DNA of 64,000 bases from assembly GCA_034521975.1 (NCBI GenBank), contig JAXHLR010000009.1, positions 124,001 to 188,000 on the forward strand. The letters are read 5' to 3'. This document shows, one piece after another, positions 1 through 9,249 of this stretch (the stretch's first letter is position 1; each line of letters opens with the position of its first letter). The DNA is from Acidimicrobiales bacterium. Its GTDB lineage: Bacteria > Actinomycetota > Acidimicrobiia > Acidimicrobiales > SKKL01. The notes beneath the pieces are model-generated. The model was given only the letters and a program-made list of their open reading frames with translations, did not search any database and had not been told where the DNA came from. The translations under genes were made by a program, and so were the position numbers.

Positions 1-49
1 CGTACCCGACACCGCCACCTCGTAGCGCCACGGTCGCGACCCTCGCCCG

Positions 50-1132
50 CTACCGCTCGGTGGTCGCTGCCTCGAAGCCCGACCAGCGGTGGGTCGTGAA
101 GTCGTAGAGCTTGCAGGTGCGGAAGATGTGCCTGACCGTGCGCCACCGGAACCGGTAGGTGGTGATCTCGTCGCCGTGGACGGCCGCCAGGTCGGCCGAG
201 GCGCCCGCGAGCCGGTAGAAGGGGATGCGGGTGTCCACGTGGTGGGGCGTGTGCACGAGGATGTGGTGGGTGAGGTGCTCCCACACCGGGTTGCACCGGA
301 TCGTGATCGAGCTGCGGAGCTGTCCGTCGAGGGCGCTCCACTCGCGACGCTCGTCGTAGAAGGCCACGTCGGGGTGGGTGTGGTGCAGGTAGACGAAGAA
401 CGCGATGAACCACGTGAACACCACGAAGGGAACAACGACCGCGGCCACCGCGGCGACCGGACCACCGAGGAGCCACGCCACCGTGCCCAGCCCCAGGGCG
501 TAGGCCAGCGTGATGACCTTGGTGGCGCCCACCCCGCGGGTCCTGCGGGCTCGGGGGTCGGGGCGGAAGCGCACCATGCCCTGCCACCACACCCGCAACA
601 GGTAGTGCAGCGCACAGGTGACGGGGTGGCGTTCGAGCCGGTACACGAGCCGGCTCCATCGGCTGGCAGCGCGGTACTCGTCGATGGTCCACGGTCGCCA
701 GATCCAGTCGATGGTGCTCAGGCTGGTGAACCCGTGGTGAACCTTGTTGTGGCCGAACACCCAGAGTCGGTACATGTTCAGCGACGGGAGCATGGCGATG
801 GTGCCGAGCACCTCGGACACGCGGTCGGAGTCGAACAGCGCCCCGTGGGCGGCGTCGTGGCCCCACACGAACGCGAACGCCACCGCGAACCCGGCGAGGA
901 CGCCGAAGCCGATGGTGAGCACCGGGTTGGCGACCACGATGGCGGCGGCGATCAGCGCGGTGTACAGCGCCAGGTCGAACGCCAGGGTCAGCAGCGCCCG
1001 CGCGGTCGAACGCTCGTAGCAGCGTGGGGAGAACGCGGCGCGCACCTGACCGAGGGTGAGCCGGCGTGGGGAGTGGGGAGCCGGCTCGGCGGTCTGGGCG
1101 GCATCTGGGGTGGTGATCGTCGAACTGCTCAT
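50..1132 (-). CDS. membrane fatty acid desaturase family protein
   Basis: 360-residue integral membrane desaturase, which would introduce a double bond (or hydroxyl) into an acyl chain using a di-iron centre. The expected histidine boxes are visible: HDAAH at residues 92-96, HNKVHH at 128-133, and HLTHH/HTPHH at 286-298. Hydrophobic segments lie near 45-90 and 205-250, which is the family layout. The ATG is at 1130-1132, and a strong palindrome lies 11 bp upstream of it, so expression is probably controlled by a TetR-type repressor that is not in the window. The substrate cannot be told from sequence; beta-carotene hydroxylase-like relatives share the boxes. Confidence 0.85.
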   Translation of the reverse strand: MSSSTITTPDAAQTAEPAPHSPRRLTLGQVRAAFSPRCYERSTARALLTLAFDLALYTALIAAAIVVANPVLTIGFGVLAGFAVAFAFVWGHDAAHGALFDSDRVSEVLGTIAMLPSLNMYRLWVFGHNKVHHGFTSLSTIDWIWRPWTIDEYRAASRWSRLVYRLERHPVTCALHYLLRVWWQGMVRFRPDPRARRTRGVGATKVITLAYALGLGTVAWLLGGPVAAVAAVVVPFVVFTWFIAFFVYLHHTHPDVAFYDERREWSALDGQLRSSITIRCNPVWEHLTHHILVHTPHHVDTRIPFYRLAGASADLAAVHGDEITTYRFRWRTVRHIFRTCKLYDFTTHRWSGFEAATTER

Positions 1133-1142
1133 GGCCCGAGAG

Positions 1143-1162
1143 CCTACCTACCAGTAGGTAGG
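1143..1162. promoter_or_regulatory. inverted-repeat operator upstream of the desaturase
   Basis: CCTACCTAC and its mirror GTAGGTAGG face each other, forming a near-perfect 20-bp palindrome just upstream of the desaturase ATG. The size and symmetry fit a TetR-family operator, and many TetR proteins control desaturase or lipid genes. No TetR gene is in the window, so the regulator is unknown. Confidence 0.6.
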
Positions 1163-1270
1163 TGATGCCAGGGCCGAACGTCCCGAGCTCGCACGGGGCC
1201 CGGATTGCCCCTGGCCCGATGGTGATCGAAGCTGGACCGTCCCCGACCTGGACACTGGTTCGCCCCACCC

Positions 1271-4200
1271 ATGACACCCGCCACCCGCGATGCTCACCGC
1301 GCCGAGCTCCACCGGCACCTGACCGGTGCGCTCCGGTTCCCTGCCGACCTACCGATCAGCGCGCGCCGCGACGATCTCGTGACGGCCATCGCCGAGCACC
1401 AGGTGGTGGTGGTCGCCGGCGAGACCGGCTCGGGGAAGAGCACCCAGCTCCCCAAGCTGTGCCTCGCCGCCGGACGTGGGCGTGACGGGTTCATCGGCCA
1501 CACCCAGCCTCGCCGCATCGCTGCCCGGACCATCGCCGAACGAGTCGCCACCGAGCTCGACACCGAGCTCGGCGGGGCGGTCGGCTACACCGTCCGATTC
1601 CACGACCAGGTCGGCGACGACACCCTCCTCAAGGTGATGACCGACGGCATCCTCCTCGCCGAGATCCAACGCGACCGCCTCCTGTCGCGCTACGACACGA
1701 TCATCATCGATGAGGCGCACGAGCGCAGCCTCAACATCGACTTCCTCCTCGGCTACCTGCACCAGCTGCTGCCCCGACGGCCCGACCTCACGGTGATCAT
1801 CACCTCGGCCACCATCGACACGGCCCGGTTCGCCGAGCACTTCGACGACGCCCCGGTGATCGAGGTGTCGGGCCGGACCCATCCGGTCGAGATCCGCTAC
1901 GAACCACCCGAGGACCCCGACACCGGCGTGGCGCTCGACCAGTCCGAAGCCATCGTCGGCGCCGTGCGCTCGTTGCAGCGCGAGGGTCCCGGTGACGTGT
2001 TGGTGTTCTGCAGCGGCGAGCGCGAGATCCGTGACGCTGCCGGGGCCCTGCGCGACCTGCACCTGCCCGACACCGAGATCCTCCCGTTGTACGCGCGACT
2101 GACCTCGGCCGAACAGCACCGGGTCTTCCAGGCCCACCGCGGTCGTCGGGTGGTGCTCGCGACCAACGTGGCCGAGACCTCCCTGACCGTGCCCGGCATC
2201 CGCTACGTGGTGGACCCCGGCACGGCTCGCATCTCCCGCTACAGCTACCGGACCAAGGTCCAGCGCCTTCCCATCGAGGCGGTGTCTCAGGCCTCGGCCG
2301 ACCAACGGGCCGGTCGCTGCGGGCGCCTCGGCCCCGGCATCTGCATCCGGCTCTACTCCGAGGACGACTACCTCGCCCGGCCCCGATTCACCGAACCCGA
2401 GGTGCAGCGGACCAACCTGGCGTCGGTCATCCTCAAGATGGCGTCGCTGGGTCTGGGAGCGGTCGAGGACTTCGGATTCATCGATCCGCCCGACGCACGG
2501 GCCATCCGCGACGGGATCCTGCTGCTCGAGGAGCTCGGCGCCGTCGATCCCGACCAGGCCGGCACACGCCGGTGGCTGACCCCCGTCGGCCGATCGCTCG
2601 CCGAGTTGCCGGTCGACCCGCGTCTGGGACGGATGATCCTCGAGGGGGCGGCCAACGACTGCCTCCACGAGGTCCTCGTGATCGCCTCCGCCCTGTCCAT
2701 CCAGGATCCCCGCGAACGCCCGACCGGACCGGACCAGGCAACCGCAGCCTCGCTCCACGCCCGCTTCGACGTCCCCGGCTCTGATCTCTTGTCCTACCTC
2801 CGGCTCTGGGAGCACCTCCACGAGACTCGTCGCGGCCGATCGGGCAACCAGTTCAACAAGCTCTGCCGATCCGAGTTCCTCCACGTCCTGCGCATTCGCG
2901 AGTGGCAGGACCTCTACGCCCAGCTCCGCACCGCGACCAAGACGCTCGGCCTCCGACGTCGCTCACAGCCGGCGGAGCCCGATGAGGTGCACCGGGCGCT
3001 GCTCGCGGGGTTGCTGTCCCATGTGGGCACCCGCACCGGCGACCGGCGTGAGTACCACGGCGCTCGCAACAGCCGGTTCGCCATCGCGAGGGACTCGGTG
3101 CTGTCGAGCTCGTCACCGAGCTGGGTGATGGCCGCCGAGCTGGTCGAGACCAACCGCATCTGGGCGCGGGGTGTCGCCCGCATCCAGCCGGACTGGATCG
3201 AACAGGCCGGCGAACACCTGGTGACGCGCAGCTACAGCGACGCCTGGTGGGACCCCGCCCGGGGGTCGGCCATGACCACCGAACGGGTGACGCTCTATGG
3301 CCTCACGCTGGTGGCCGACCGCACCGTGGAGGTGGGATCGATCGATCCCGAGCTGGCCCGCCGGCTGTTCATCGAGCACGCCCTCGTCGACGGCGAGTGG
3401 GACACCCGCCACCGGTTCCTCGCCGACAACGAGGAACGAGTCCACGAGGTCGAGGCGCTCGGGGCCCGCGCCCGCCGCGACCTGGTGGCCGCCCCCGAAC
3501 GGATCGCCGCCTACTACGACGAACACATCCCCGACCACATCGTGTCGACCCGCCACTTCGACCGCTGGTGGCGCCGCCGCCGGTCGCGTGACCCGCACCT
3601 GCTCGACCTGCCCCTCGACGTGCTCATCGACCCGTCGGCGGGCGAGATCGATCGCGACGACTTCCCCGACCACTGGACATCGGGCTCGGTGTCGCTGCCC
3701 CTCAGCTACGAGTTCGATCCCTCGAGTCCCACCGACGGCATCACCGTCGAGGTTCCCGTCTCGCTGCTCCCCCACCTCGATGCCACCGAGTTCGAGTGGA
3801 ACGTCCGCGGACACCGGGCCGAGCTGGTCGAGGCGCTGGTTCGATCACTGCCCAAGGCCACGCGCCGCCGGCTCGTACCGGTCCCCGACACGGTTCAGGA
3901 CCTGCTCCTCCGACTCGACCCCGATGCCGGACGCCTCACGGCGGCGTTGCGCGACGAGGTGGCGGCGCTCACCGGCGAGGTGGTCCGACGGGACTGGTTC
4001 GACCTCGACCAGGTGCCCGGCCATCTCCGGATGTCGTTCCGCGTCCACGATGACCGGGGCAACACCCTCGCGACCGACAAGGACCTCGATGCCCTGAGGC
4101 ACCGCTTGCACGCCCACGTGCGCGAGGCGATCGCCGCCCTCGGCCTGGACATCGAGGTGGCCGGTCTCACCGCCTGGCCCGGAGGCTCGATCCCCAAGCG

Positions 4201-5011
4201 GCAGCGGGTGCGAACCGGCCGGCACCAGGTCATGGTCTACCCCGCCCTGGTCGATGAGGGTTCCACCGTCGCGGTGCGGGCGTTGCCCGACCGCCGCGAG
4301 CAGGCTCCGGCCATGTGGGACGGCACCCGCCGCTTGCTGCGACTGCAGCTGCCGGCCGCCGCGCGTGCGCTGGGCCGACTCCCGACCGCATCGGTCCGCG
4401 AGGCCATCGCGGCGAGCCCGTATCGCGGTGAGGACGAGTGGCTCGACGATCTGCTCACCGCGGTCTTCGACCACCTGATCGACACGGCAGGTGGCCCGGC
4501 GTGGACCGGCGAGGAGTTCGAGCTCCTGGTCGAGCACGTGCGAGACGGGATGAGCGATGCGCTTCGTGACGCCTGGACCGGTGCCACCACGGTGCTCGAT
4601 CGCCACCAACGGATCGCCGCGACCCTCGACCGGACCACCGGTCCCGGGTTCGCCGAGGCGGTCGACGACATCGGGTCCCAGCTGCGGCGGCTCGTCTACC
4701 CGGGAATGTGCACCGCCGTCGGCATCGACCAGCTCGCCCACGTGGCCCGCTATCTCCGGGCCATCGAGCGCCGGCTCGACACCCTCACCGACGACCCCCA
4801 GCGCGACCGCCGGCGCATGGCCGTCTGCCGCCGCCTCGAGGCCGACTACGAGGCGGTTCGGGCGCGGGTGCCCTGGTCGCCGGAGCTGGAGGAGGTGGGC
4901 TGGCTCCTCGAGGAGATGCGGGTCGCCACCTTCGCCCAGCCGCTCGGTACGGCCCAGCCGGTCAGCGAGAAGCGCATCTGGACCGCGATGGCCGCGCTCG
5001 AACGGTCCTGA
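1271..5011 (+). CDS. hrpA: ATP-dependent RNA helicase HrpA
   Basis: 1246-residue DEAH-box RNA helicase, close to the roughly 1300 residues of Escherichia coli HrpA. Walker A GETGSGKST is at residues 50-58, DEAH at 147-150, SAT at 179-181, and motif VI QRAGR at 345-349. The helicase-associated and OB-fold regions and the long HrpA-specific C-terminal part follow. It unwinds RNA using ATP; HrpA homologues are linked to mRNA processing and rescue of collided ribosomes. The ATG at 1271 gives the full N-terminal helicase domain. It lies 33 bp ahead of the HAD nucleotidase and may be cotranscribed with it. Confidence 0.95.
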   Translation: MTPATRDAHRAELHRHLTGALRFPADLPISARRDDLVTAIAEHQVVVVAGETGSGKSTQLPKLCLAAGRGRDGFIGHTQPRRIAARTIAERVATELDTELGGAVGYTVRFHDQVGDDTLLKVMTDGILLAEIQRDRLLSRYDTIIIDEAHERSLNIDFLLGYLHQLLPRRPDLTVIITSATIDTARFAEHFDDAPVIEVSGRTHPVEIRYEPPEDPDTGVALDQSEAIVGAVRSLQREGPGDVLVFCSGEREIRDAAGALRDLHLPDTEILPLYARLTSAEQHRVFQAHRGRRVVLATNVAETSLTVPGIRYVVDPGTARISRYSYRTKVQRLPIEAVSQASADQRAGRCGRLGPGICIRLYSEDDYLARPRFTEPEVQRTNLASVILKMASLGLGAVEDFGFIDPPDARAIRDGILLLEELGAVDPDQAGTRRWLTPVGRSLAELPVDPRLGRMILEGAANDCLHEVLVIASALSIQDPRERPTGPDQATAASLHARFDVPGSDLLSYLRLWEHLHETRRGRSGNQFNKLCRSEFLHVLRIREWQDLYAQLRTATKTLGLRRRSQPAEPDEVHRALLAGLLSHVGTRTGDRREYHGARNSRFAIARDSVLSSSSPSWVMAAELVETNRIWARGVARIQPDWIEQAGEHLVTRSYSDAWWDPARGSAMTTERVTLYGLTLVADRTVEVGSIDPELARRLFIEHALVDGEWDTRHRFLADNEERVHEVEALGARARRDLVAAPERIAAYYDEHIPDHIVSTRHFDRWWRRRRSRDPHLLDLPLDVLIDPSAGEIDRDDFPDHWTSGSVSLPLSYEFDPSSPTDGITVEVPVSLLPHLDATEFEWNVRGHRAELVEALVRSLPKATRRRLVPVPDTVQDLLLRLDPDAGRLTAALRDEVAALTGEVVRRDWFDLDQVPGHLRMSFRVHDDRGNTLATDKDLDALRHRLHAHVREAIAALGLDIEVAGLTAWPGGSIPKRQRVRTGRHQVMVYPALVDEGSTVAVRALPDRREQAPAMWDGTRRLLRLQLPAAARALGRLPTASVREAIAASPYRGEDEWLDDLLTAVFDHLIDTAGGPAWTGEEFELLVEHVRDGMSDALRDAWTGATTVLDRHQRIAATLDRTTGPGFAEAVDDIGSQLRRLVYPGMCTAVGIDQLAHVARYLRAIERRLDTLTDDPQRDRRRMAVCRRLEADYEAVRARVPWSPELEEVGWLLEEMRVATFAQPLGTAQPVSEKRIWTAMAALERS

Positions 5012-5044
5012 GGATCGGCGCCCCGAACCGATACGTTGCGGGGC

Positions 5045-6475
5045 GTGGAACCACGTGACCCCGGCCATCCGTCCCCCGACGATCTCGTCGCCGGGGTCTT
5101 CGCCAACCGGACCCTCAACCTCCGCTCGGTGGCCGCCATCGGCTACGACATGGACTACACCCTCATCCACTACCGCACCGACGAGTGGGAGGGCGCCGCC
5201 TTCGAGCACGCCGTCGACATCCTTGCCCAGCGGGGCTGGCCGGTCCACGACATGGGCTTCGACCCCGACGAGTTCATCCAGGGCCTCGTGCTCGATCTCG
5301 ACAAGGGCAACCTGGTCAAGGCCACCCGCTTCGGGTACGTCATCCACGCCCACCACGGCACCAGGGCCCTGTCGTTCGACGAGCTGCGCACCACCTATGC
5401 CGGGCACTTCGTCGATCTCGAGGAGTCCCGCTGGAAGTTCCTCAACACGCTGTTCTCGTTGTCGGAGGCCGCCCTGTACGCCCAGCTCGTCGACCGCCTC
5501 GACGACGGGCGGCTGGGGTGGGTCATGGGCTATGACGAGCTCTATGCCGCGGTGTCGGGCGCGCTCGACGAGTCACACATGCAAGGCGCGCTCAAGGCCC
5601 GAATCGTGGCCGACCCGGCGCGCTATGTCGTGGTCGACGAACGCCTGGCACCGACCCTCCTCGACCAGCGGGCCGCCGGCAAGCGGCTGCTGTTGATCAC
5701 CAACTCCGAGTGGGCCTACACCCAGGCGATGATGAGCTGGTGCTTCGATCCGCACGTGCCGAGCGGATCGTGGCGTGAGCTCTTCGACATCGTGGTGGTT
5801 GCCGCCGGCAAACCCCGCTTCTTCGCCCAGGACGAGCCCTCGTTCGAGGTGGTCGACGAGGAGGCCGGGCTGCTCAGCCCCCACTGGGGCCCCTTGGAGC
5901 TCGGCCGCGTCTACTACGGCGGCAGCGCCCGGGGGGTCGAGGCCAGCCTCGATCTCGAGGGCGACCAGATCCTCTACGTCGGCGATCACCTCTTCGGCGA
6001 TGTGCACGTGTCGAAGGCGGTGCTGCGCTGGCGAACCGCGCTCATCCTCCGCGAGATCGAGGCCGAGCTGATCGACGGCGCCCGCTTCGCGCCCGACGAG
6101 CAGCGGTTGGCGGCGCTCATGGGCGACAAGATGGCGCTCGAGGACGACTTGGCGCGAGTCCGCCTCGACCGGATCAGAGCACGCGACCGCGGCGACGCCG
6201 ACACCGCCAAGCGTCTGCAGCGCGATGTCAGCCGGCTCGCGGCCAGGGTGCGCCGCCTCGACGACCGCATCGGGCCGCTGGCCCGGGCCGCCGGCGAGCT
6301 CGGCAACGCCGTCTGGGGTCCACTGATGCGTGCCGGAAGCGACAAGAGCCTCTTCGCCCGCCAGGTCGAGCGCTACGCCGACGTCTACACCTCGCGGGTG
6401 TCGAACCTGGGTGCCCGCACCCCGTTCGCCTACCTCCGAGCGGCCCGGACCTCGCTGCCCCACGACGCCACCTGA
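5045..6475 (+). CDS. HAD-IG family 5'-nucleotidase
   Basis: 476-residue cytosolic haloacid-dehalogenase-type 5'-nucleotidase, resembling the purine (IMP/GMP) nucleotidase branch. HAD motif I is the DMDYTL at residues 35-40, motif II the ITNS in the middle, and motif IV the VGDHLFGD later. A charged stretch encoded by about 6100-6290 looks like a coiled coil. I chose the GTG at 5045; a TTG nine bases upstream (5036) is in frame and also possible. Family members dephosphorylate nucleoside 5'-monophosphates. The gene closely follows hrpA on the same strand. Confidence 0.85.
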   Translation: MEPRDPGHPSPDDLVAGVFANRTLNLRSVAAIGYDMDYTLIHYRTDEWEGAAFEHAVDILAQRGWPVHDMGFDPDEFIQGLVLDLDKGNLVKATRFGYVIHAHHGTRALSFDELRTTYAGHFVDLEESRWKFLNTLFSLSEAALYAQLVDRLDDGRLGWVMGYDELYAAVSGALDESHMQGALKARIVADPARYVVVDERLAPTLLDQRAAGKRLLLITNSEWAYTQAMMSWCFDPHVPSGSWRELFDIVVVAAGKPRFFAQDEPSFEVVDEEAGLLSPHWGPLELGRVYYGGSARGVEASLDLEGDQILYVGDHLFGDVHVSKAVLRWRTALILREIEAELIDGARFAPDEQRLAALMGDKMALEDDLARVRLDRIRARDRGDADTAKRLQRDVSRLAARVRRLDDRIGPLARAAGELGNAVWGPLMRAGSDKSLFARQVERYADVYTSRVSNLGARTPFAYLRAARTSLPHDAT

Positions 6476-6511
6476 GGTGCAGTCGAGGCGAAAAGGAGCT
6501 ACACCGGTGGC

Positions 6512-6724
6512 ATGAAGTTCAAGAGCGGACTCATCGCCGGCGTCGCCATCGGGTACTACCTCGCCACACGGATCGACCCCGAGACACGACGCCGCTTCGA
6601 ATCGAAGGTCAACGAACGGGTCGCGCACCTCCGTGACGATCCACGCGTGCAGGACGTGGTCGACTCGGTGTCGTCGGTGGCGGGCGAGGTCATCGACAAG
6701 ATCGACGACCGGGCTGCAACCTGA
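6512..6724 (+). CDS. small membrane-anchored protein, YtxH-like architecture
   Basis: 70-residue protein with a good ribosome site (AAGGAG at about 6490) and an ATG at 6512. One hydrophobic helix occupies residues 5-20 and is followed by an alternating charged, probably helical, tail. This resembles the short YtxH-like proteins common in high-GC Gram-positives. It probably sits in the membrane with a cytoplasmic tail. No enzymatic motif is present and no function can be assigned. It is 36 bp downstream of the nucleotidase and may belong to that transcript. Confidence 0.65.
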   Translation: MKFKSGLIAGVAIGYYLATRIDPETRRRFESKVNERVAHLRDDPRVQDVVDSVSSVAGEVIDKIDDRAAT

Positions 6725-6760
6725 GCCACCACCGGGTCATTCGCCGGGTCACTCGCCAGG

Positions 6761-7189
6761 TCAGTCGCCGGGGTCGACCCGTCCGCGCATGCGCTTCACC
6801 TGTGACCGCTTCGACTTCGCGTCGAGCCGGCGCTTCACCGCGTTGCGACCGGGCCGGGTGGGTACGCGCCTGGTCCTGACCGCCAGGGCTGCCGCGAGCC
6901 GCTGGGCGAGACGCTCGGCGGCGATCACCCGGTTGCGCGCCTGGGACCGTTCGTCGGATGCGACGACCCGCACCTCCGATCCGAGCGACCGGAGCAGTCG
7001 CTCGCGCTGGGTCTCGTCGAGCGACGGCGAGCTCGCGACGTCGAAGCGCACCTCGACCTTGGTGTTGGCCGTGTTGGCGTGCTGACCGCCCGGCCCACCC
7101 GACGCGGTGAAGCTCCATGTCAGCTCCGACATCGGAATGGCGAGCGAGCGCGAGACCCGCAGCACGTCTCGGTCCTCCGATGACTCCAT
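6761..7189 (-). CDS. arfB: alternative ribosome-rescue factor / peptidyl-tRNA hydrolase ArfB
   Basis: 142-residue single-domain release-factor homologue. The catalytic GGPGGQ is at residues 31-36, and a strongly basic C-terminal tail follows, which in ArfB enters the empty mRNA channel. It would hydrolyse peptidyl-tRNA on ribosomes stalled without a stop codon. I chose the ATG at 7187-7189, because the upstream extension of the frame has no family character. Its 3' end runs into three imperfect 12-bp repeats (6734-6769). It converges with the small membrane protein gene. Confidence 0.9.
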   Translation of the reverse strand: MESSEDRDVLRVSRSLAIPMSELTWSFTASGGPGGQHANTANTKVEVRFDVASSPSLDETQRERLLRSLGSEVRVVASDERSQARNRVIAAERLAQRLAAALAVRTRRVPTRPGRNAVKRRLDAKSKRSQVKRMRGRVDPGD

Positions 7190-7294
7190 CCGACCATGCT
7201 GGCACGTCCCGACTATGATCGGTGGTGCCGCCCCTGCAGAGGGACCGTTGCGGGAGCGGCACGACAACGGGGGGTGGTTTCCCGCCCCGAAGCC

Positions 7295-7322
7295 ATGTGC
7301 TAGCAAAATGATGTGCTAGCAA
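7295..7322. promoter_or_regulatory. direct repeat of ATGTGCTAGCAA upstream of ehuB
   Basis: The 12-mer ATGTGCTAGCAA occurs at 7295-7306 and again at 7311-7322. Each copy contains the palindrome TGCTAGCA, and their centres are 16 bp apart, about one and a half helical turns. It lies about 125 bp ahead of ehuB in the 258-bp gap shared with arfB. It is probably a regulator-binding pair for the ehu operon. The regulator is unknown and none is encoded beside it. Confidence 0.5.
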
Positions 7323-7447
7323 GAAAGGGCCTACTGGGTTGAGCATGCGCACATCGATCCAGGGGTGTCGCGGGCGAGCCACGCTGGCGGTGCACCCGGA
7401 GAGACCGGCCCGGAAGGTACACACCCGCTACTGAGAGGACTCTCTCG

Positions 7448-8440
7448 ATGAACGGATCACGATCTTTCACGTCTCGCTCGGCGCTGATGCGCCTTCTCGC
7501 CGTGCTGGCCGCCCTCGTCATGTTGATGGCTGCCTGCGGCAACGACGACGAGGACGACGCCGCCGATCCCGGCGACGACGACACCACCGAGACCACCGCC
7601 GCCGACGACGGTGGCGACGACGGCAACGGCGACGACGGCAACGGCGATGCCGCCGATGGCCTGCTGGCCGAGCTCCAGGACGAGGGCTCGATCACCATCG
7701 GTATCGCCAACGAGGTGCCCTTCGGGTTCGTCGACGAGGACGGCGAGGCCACCGGCATCGCACCCGACGTCGCGAAGGCGGTGCTCGCCGAGCTGGGCAT
7801 CGACGACGTCAACGCCGAGGTGGTCGAGTTCGGCAACCTCATCGGCGGGCTCCAGGCCGGACAGTTCGATCTGATCGCGGCCGGCATGTACATCAACGCC
7901 GACCGGGCCGAGCAGATCCTGTTCTCGGATCCCGACTACTGCATCGCCGAGGGTCTCGCGGTCGCCGAGGGCAACCCCGAGGGGATCGAGGACTACGGAT
8001 CGTTCCTCGACAACGCCGACATCACGATGGCGGTCGCCACCGGTACCGTCGAGGTCGGCTACGCCGAGGACGCCGGGGTTCCCCAGGGCCAGATCGAGGA
8101 GTTCGGCGACATCGACAGCATGTACGACGCCCTCGAGGCCGGTGAGGTCAACGCCGTGACCGGCACCGCCGCCACGGTCGGCCGCCAGGTCGATGCCCGA
8201 TCGGGCATCGAGGCCGTCGAACCGTTCTTCCCCGTCGACGCCGAAGGCAACGAGGTGCTGCCGTGCGGTGGCTATGGCTTCCGCAACGAGAACCAGGACT
8301 TCCGGGATGCCTTCAACGACGTGCTGAACGGGTTCCGCGAGGACGGCACCACGATGGAGATCATCGCGGCCTACGAAGACTTCTCCGAGGCCGATGTCGA
8401 GAAGGCCAACGAGCTGACCGTCGACGACTTCCTCGGCTAG
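7448..8440 (+). CDS. ehuB: ectoine/hydroxyectoine-type ABC transporter substrate-binding lipoprotein
   Basis: 330-residue family 3 solute-binding protein. The signal peptide ends in lipobox LMAAC with Cys30 as the lipidation site, followed by an Asp/Gly/Thr-rich linker to about residue 66. The mature part carries stretches that I associate with EhuB (IANEVPFGFVDEDGEATG, DLIAAGMYI, DYCIAEGLAVAEGNP). EhuB captures ectoine or hydroxyectoine for use as osmolyte or carbon source. The order binding protein, permease, permease, ATPase matches ehuBCDA. A polar amino acid ligand cannot be excluded by eye. A perfect hairpin separates it from ehuC. Confidence 0.8.
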   Translation: MNGSRSFTSRSALMRLLAVLAALVMLMAACGNDDEDDAADPGDDDTTETTAADDGGDDGNGDDGNGDAADGLLAELQDEGSITIGIANEVPFGFVDEDGEATGIAPDVAKAVLAELGIDDVNAEVVEFGNLIGGLQAGQFDLIAAGMYINADRAEQILFSDPDYCIAEGLAVAEGNPEGIEDYGSFLDNADITMAVATGTVEVGYAEDAGVPQGQIEEFGDIDSMYDALEAGEVNAVTGTAATVGRQVDARSGIEAVEPFFPVDAEGNEVLPCGGYGFRNENQDFRDAFNDVLNGFREDGTTMEIIAAYEDFSEADVEKANELTVDDFLG

Positions 8441-8458
8441 TCCAAGGGCAGTCCGCCA

Positions 8459-8495
8459 CGAGGGTCCCCGACTCGTCTATGGTCGGGGACCCTCG
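8459..8495 (+). terminator. intercistronic stem-loop between ehuB and ehuC
   Basis: CGAGGGTCCCCGAC (8459-8472) pairs perfectly with GTCGGGGACCCTCG (8482-8495) around a 9-base loop. No U-run follows. In binding-protein operons such a structure usually gives partial termination or 3' protection, so that the binding protein is made in excess over the permeases. Confidence 0.7.
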
Positions 8496-8526
8496 TCGCG
8501 CATGACCGAGAAGGGGTGGAAACGCA

Positions 8527-9249
8527 GTGGACGGGTTGCTCCTCGAGTCGCACCAGTACGACCTGCTCCTTGAGGGGGCGTGGATCACGATCCAGATCCT
8601 CGTCTACGCGTTCGTCCTCGGCGTCGCCCTCTCGCTGGTGATGGGGGTCGCCCGGCTCTCCGAACGACGGTGGATCCGGGGCGCCGCCCTCGTCTACGTC
8701 GAGTTCTTCCGGGGCATCTCCACGATCGTGCTCCTGTTCATCGTCGCCATCGCGATCCCGATCCTCTTCGACCTGAGCCAGGTGTCACTGCTGGCGCTCG
8801 GCGTCGTCGCGCTCGGGGCCAACATGGGCGGCTACGGGGCCGAGATCGTGCGCGGCTCCATCCTGGCCATCCCGCGGGGTCAGAGCGAAGCGTCGATCGC
8901 GCTCAATCTCAGCAACACCCAGCGTCTGCGCCATGTCGTGCTGCCCCAGGCGATGCGCATCATCCTGCCACCGTTCGGCAACCTCACCATCGAGATCCTC
9001 AAGGGCACCGCCCTGGTCAGCCTCGTCGGCCTGGCCGACATCACCCAGGCCGGCAACTTCATCCGCCAGCAGCAGCTCTTCACCGCCGACGGTGCCGACC
9101 GCACGGTGCTGTTCTTGAACATTCTCGTGCTCTACTTCGTGCTGGCCCAGATCGTGAACGGGCTGTTCCGCCTCGGCGAACGCCGCCTCGAGCGCAAGTA
9201 CGCCGGAGGCGCCGCCGACCTCGGGACCATCGCGGAGGTGGGCAAGTGA
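8527..9249 (+). CDS. ehuC: ectoine-type ABC transporter permease
   Basis: 240-residue HisM-family inner-membrane permease with about five hydrophobic helices. The EAA-type cytoplasmic loop is around residues 115-145 (SEASIALNLSNTQRL, then VVLPQAMRIILPPFGN), where the ATPase docks. It starts with GTG at 8527 behind AGAAGGGGTGG. Its TGA overlaps the GTG start of the next permease (GTGA), which indicates translational coupling. It forms the heteromeric channel with the following permease and takes substrate from the upstream lipoprotein. Confidence 0.8.
   Translation: MDGLLLESHQYDLLLEGAWITIQILVYAFVLGVALSLVMGVARLSERRWIRGAALVYVEFFRGISTIVLLFIVAIAIPILFDLSQVSLLALGVVALGANMGGYGAEIVRGSILAIPRGQSEASIALNLSNTQRLRHVVLPQAMRIILPPFGNLTIEILKGTALVSLVGLADITQAGNFIRQQQLFTADGADRTVLFLNILVLYFVLAQIVNGLFRLGERRLERKYAGGAADLGTIAEVGK

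Noticed and set aside
6734-6769. Three imperfect 12-bp repeats (GGGTCACTCGCC type)
   Set aside because: Short, imperfect and overlapping the end of arfB. No CRISPR-like spacing and no sign of a mobile element.
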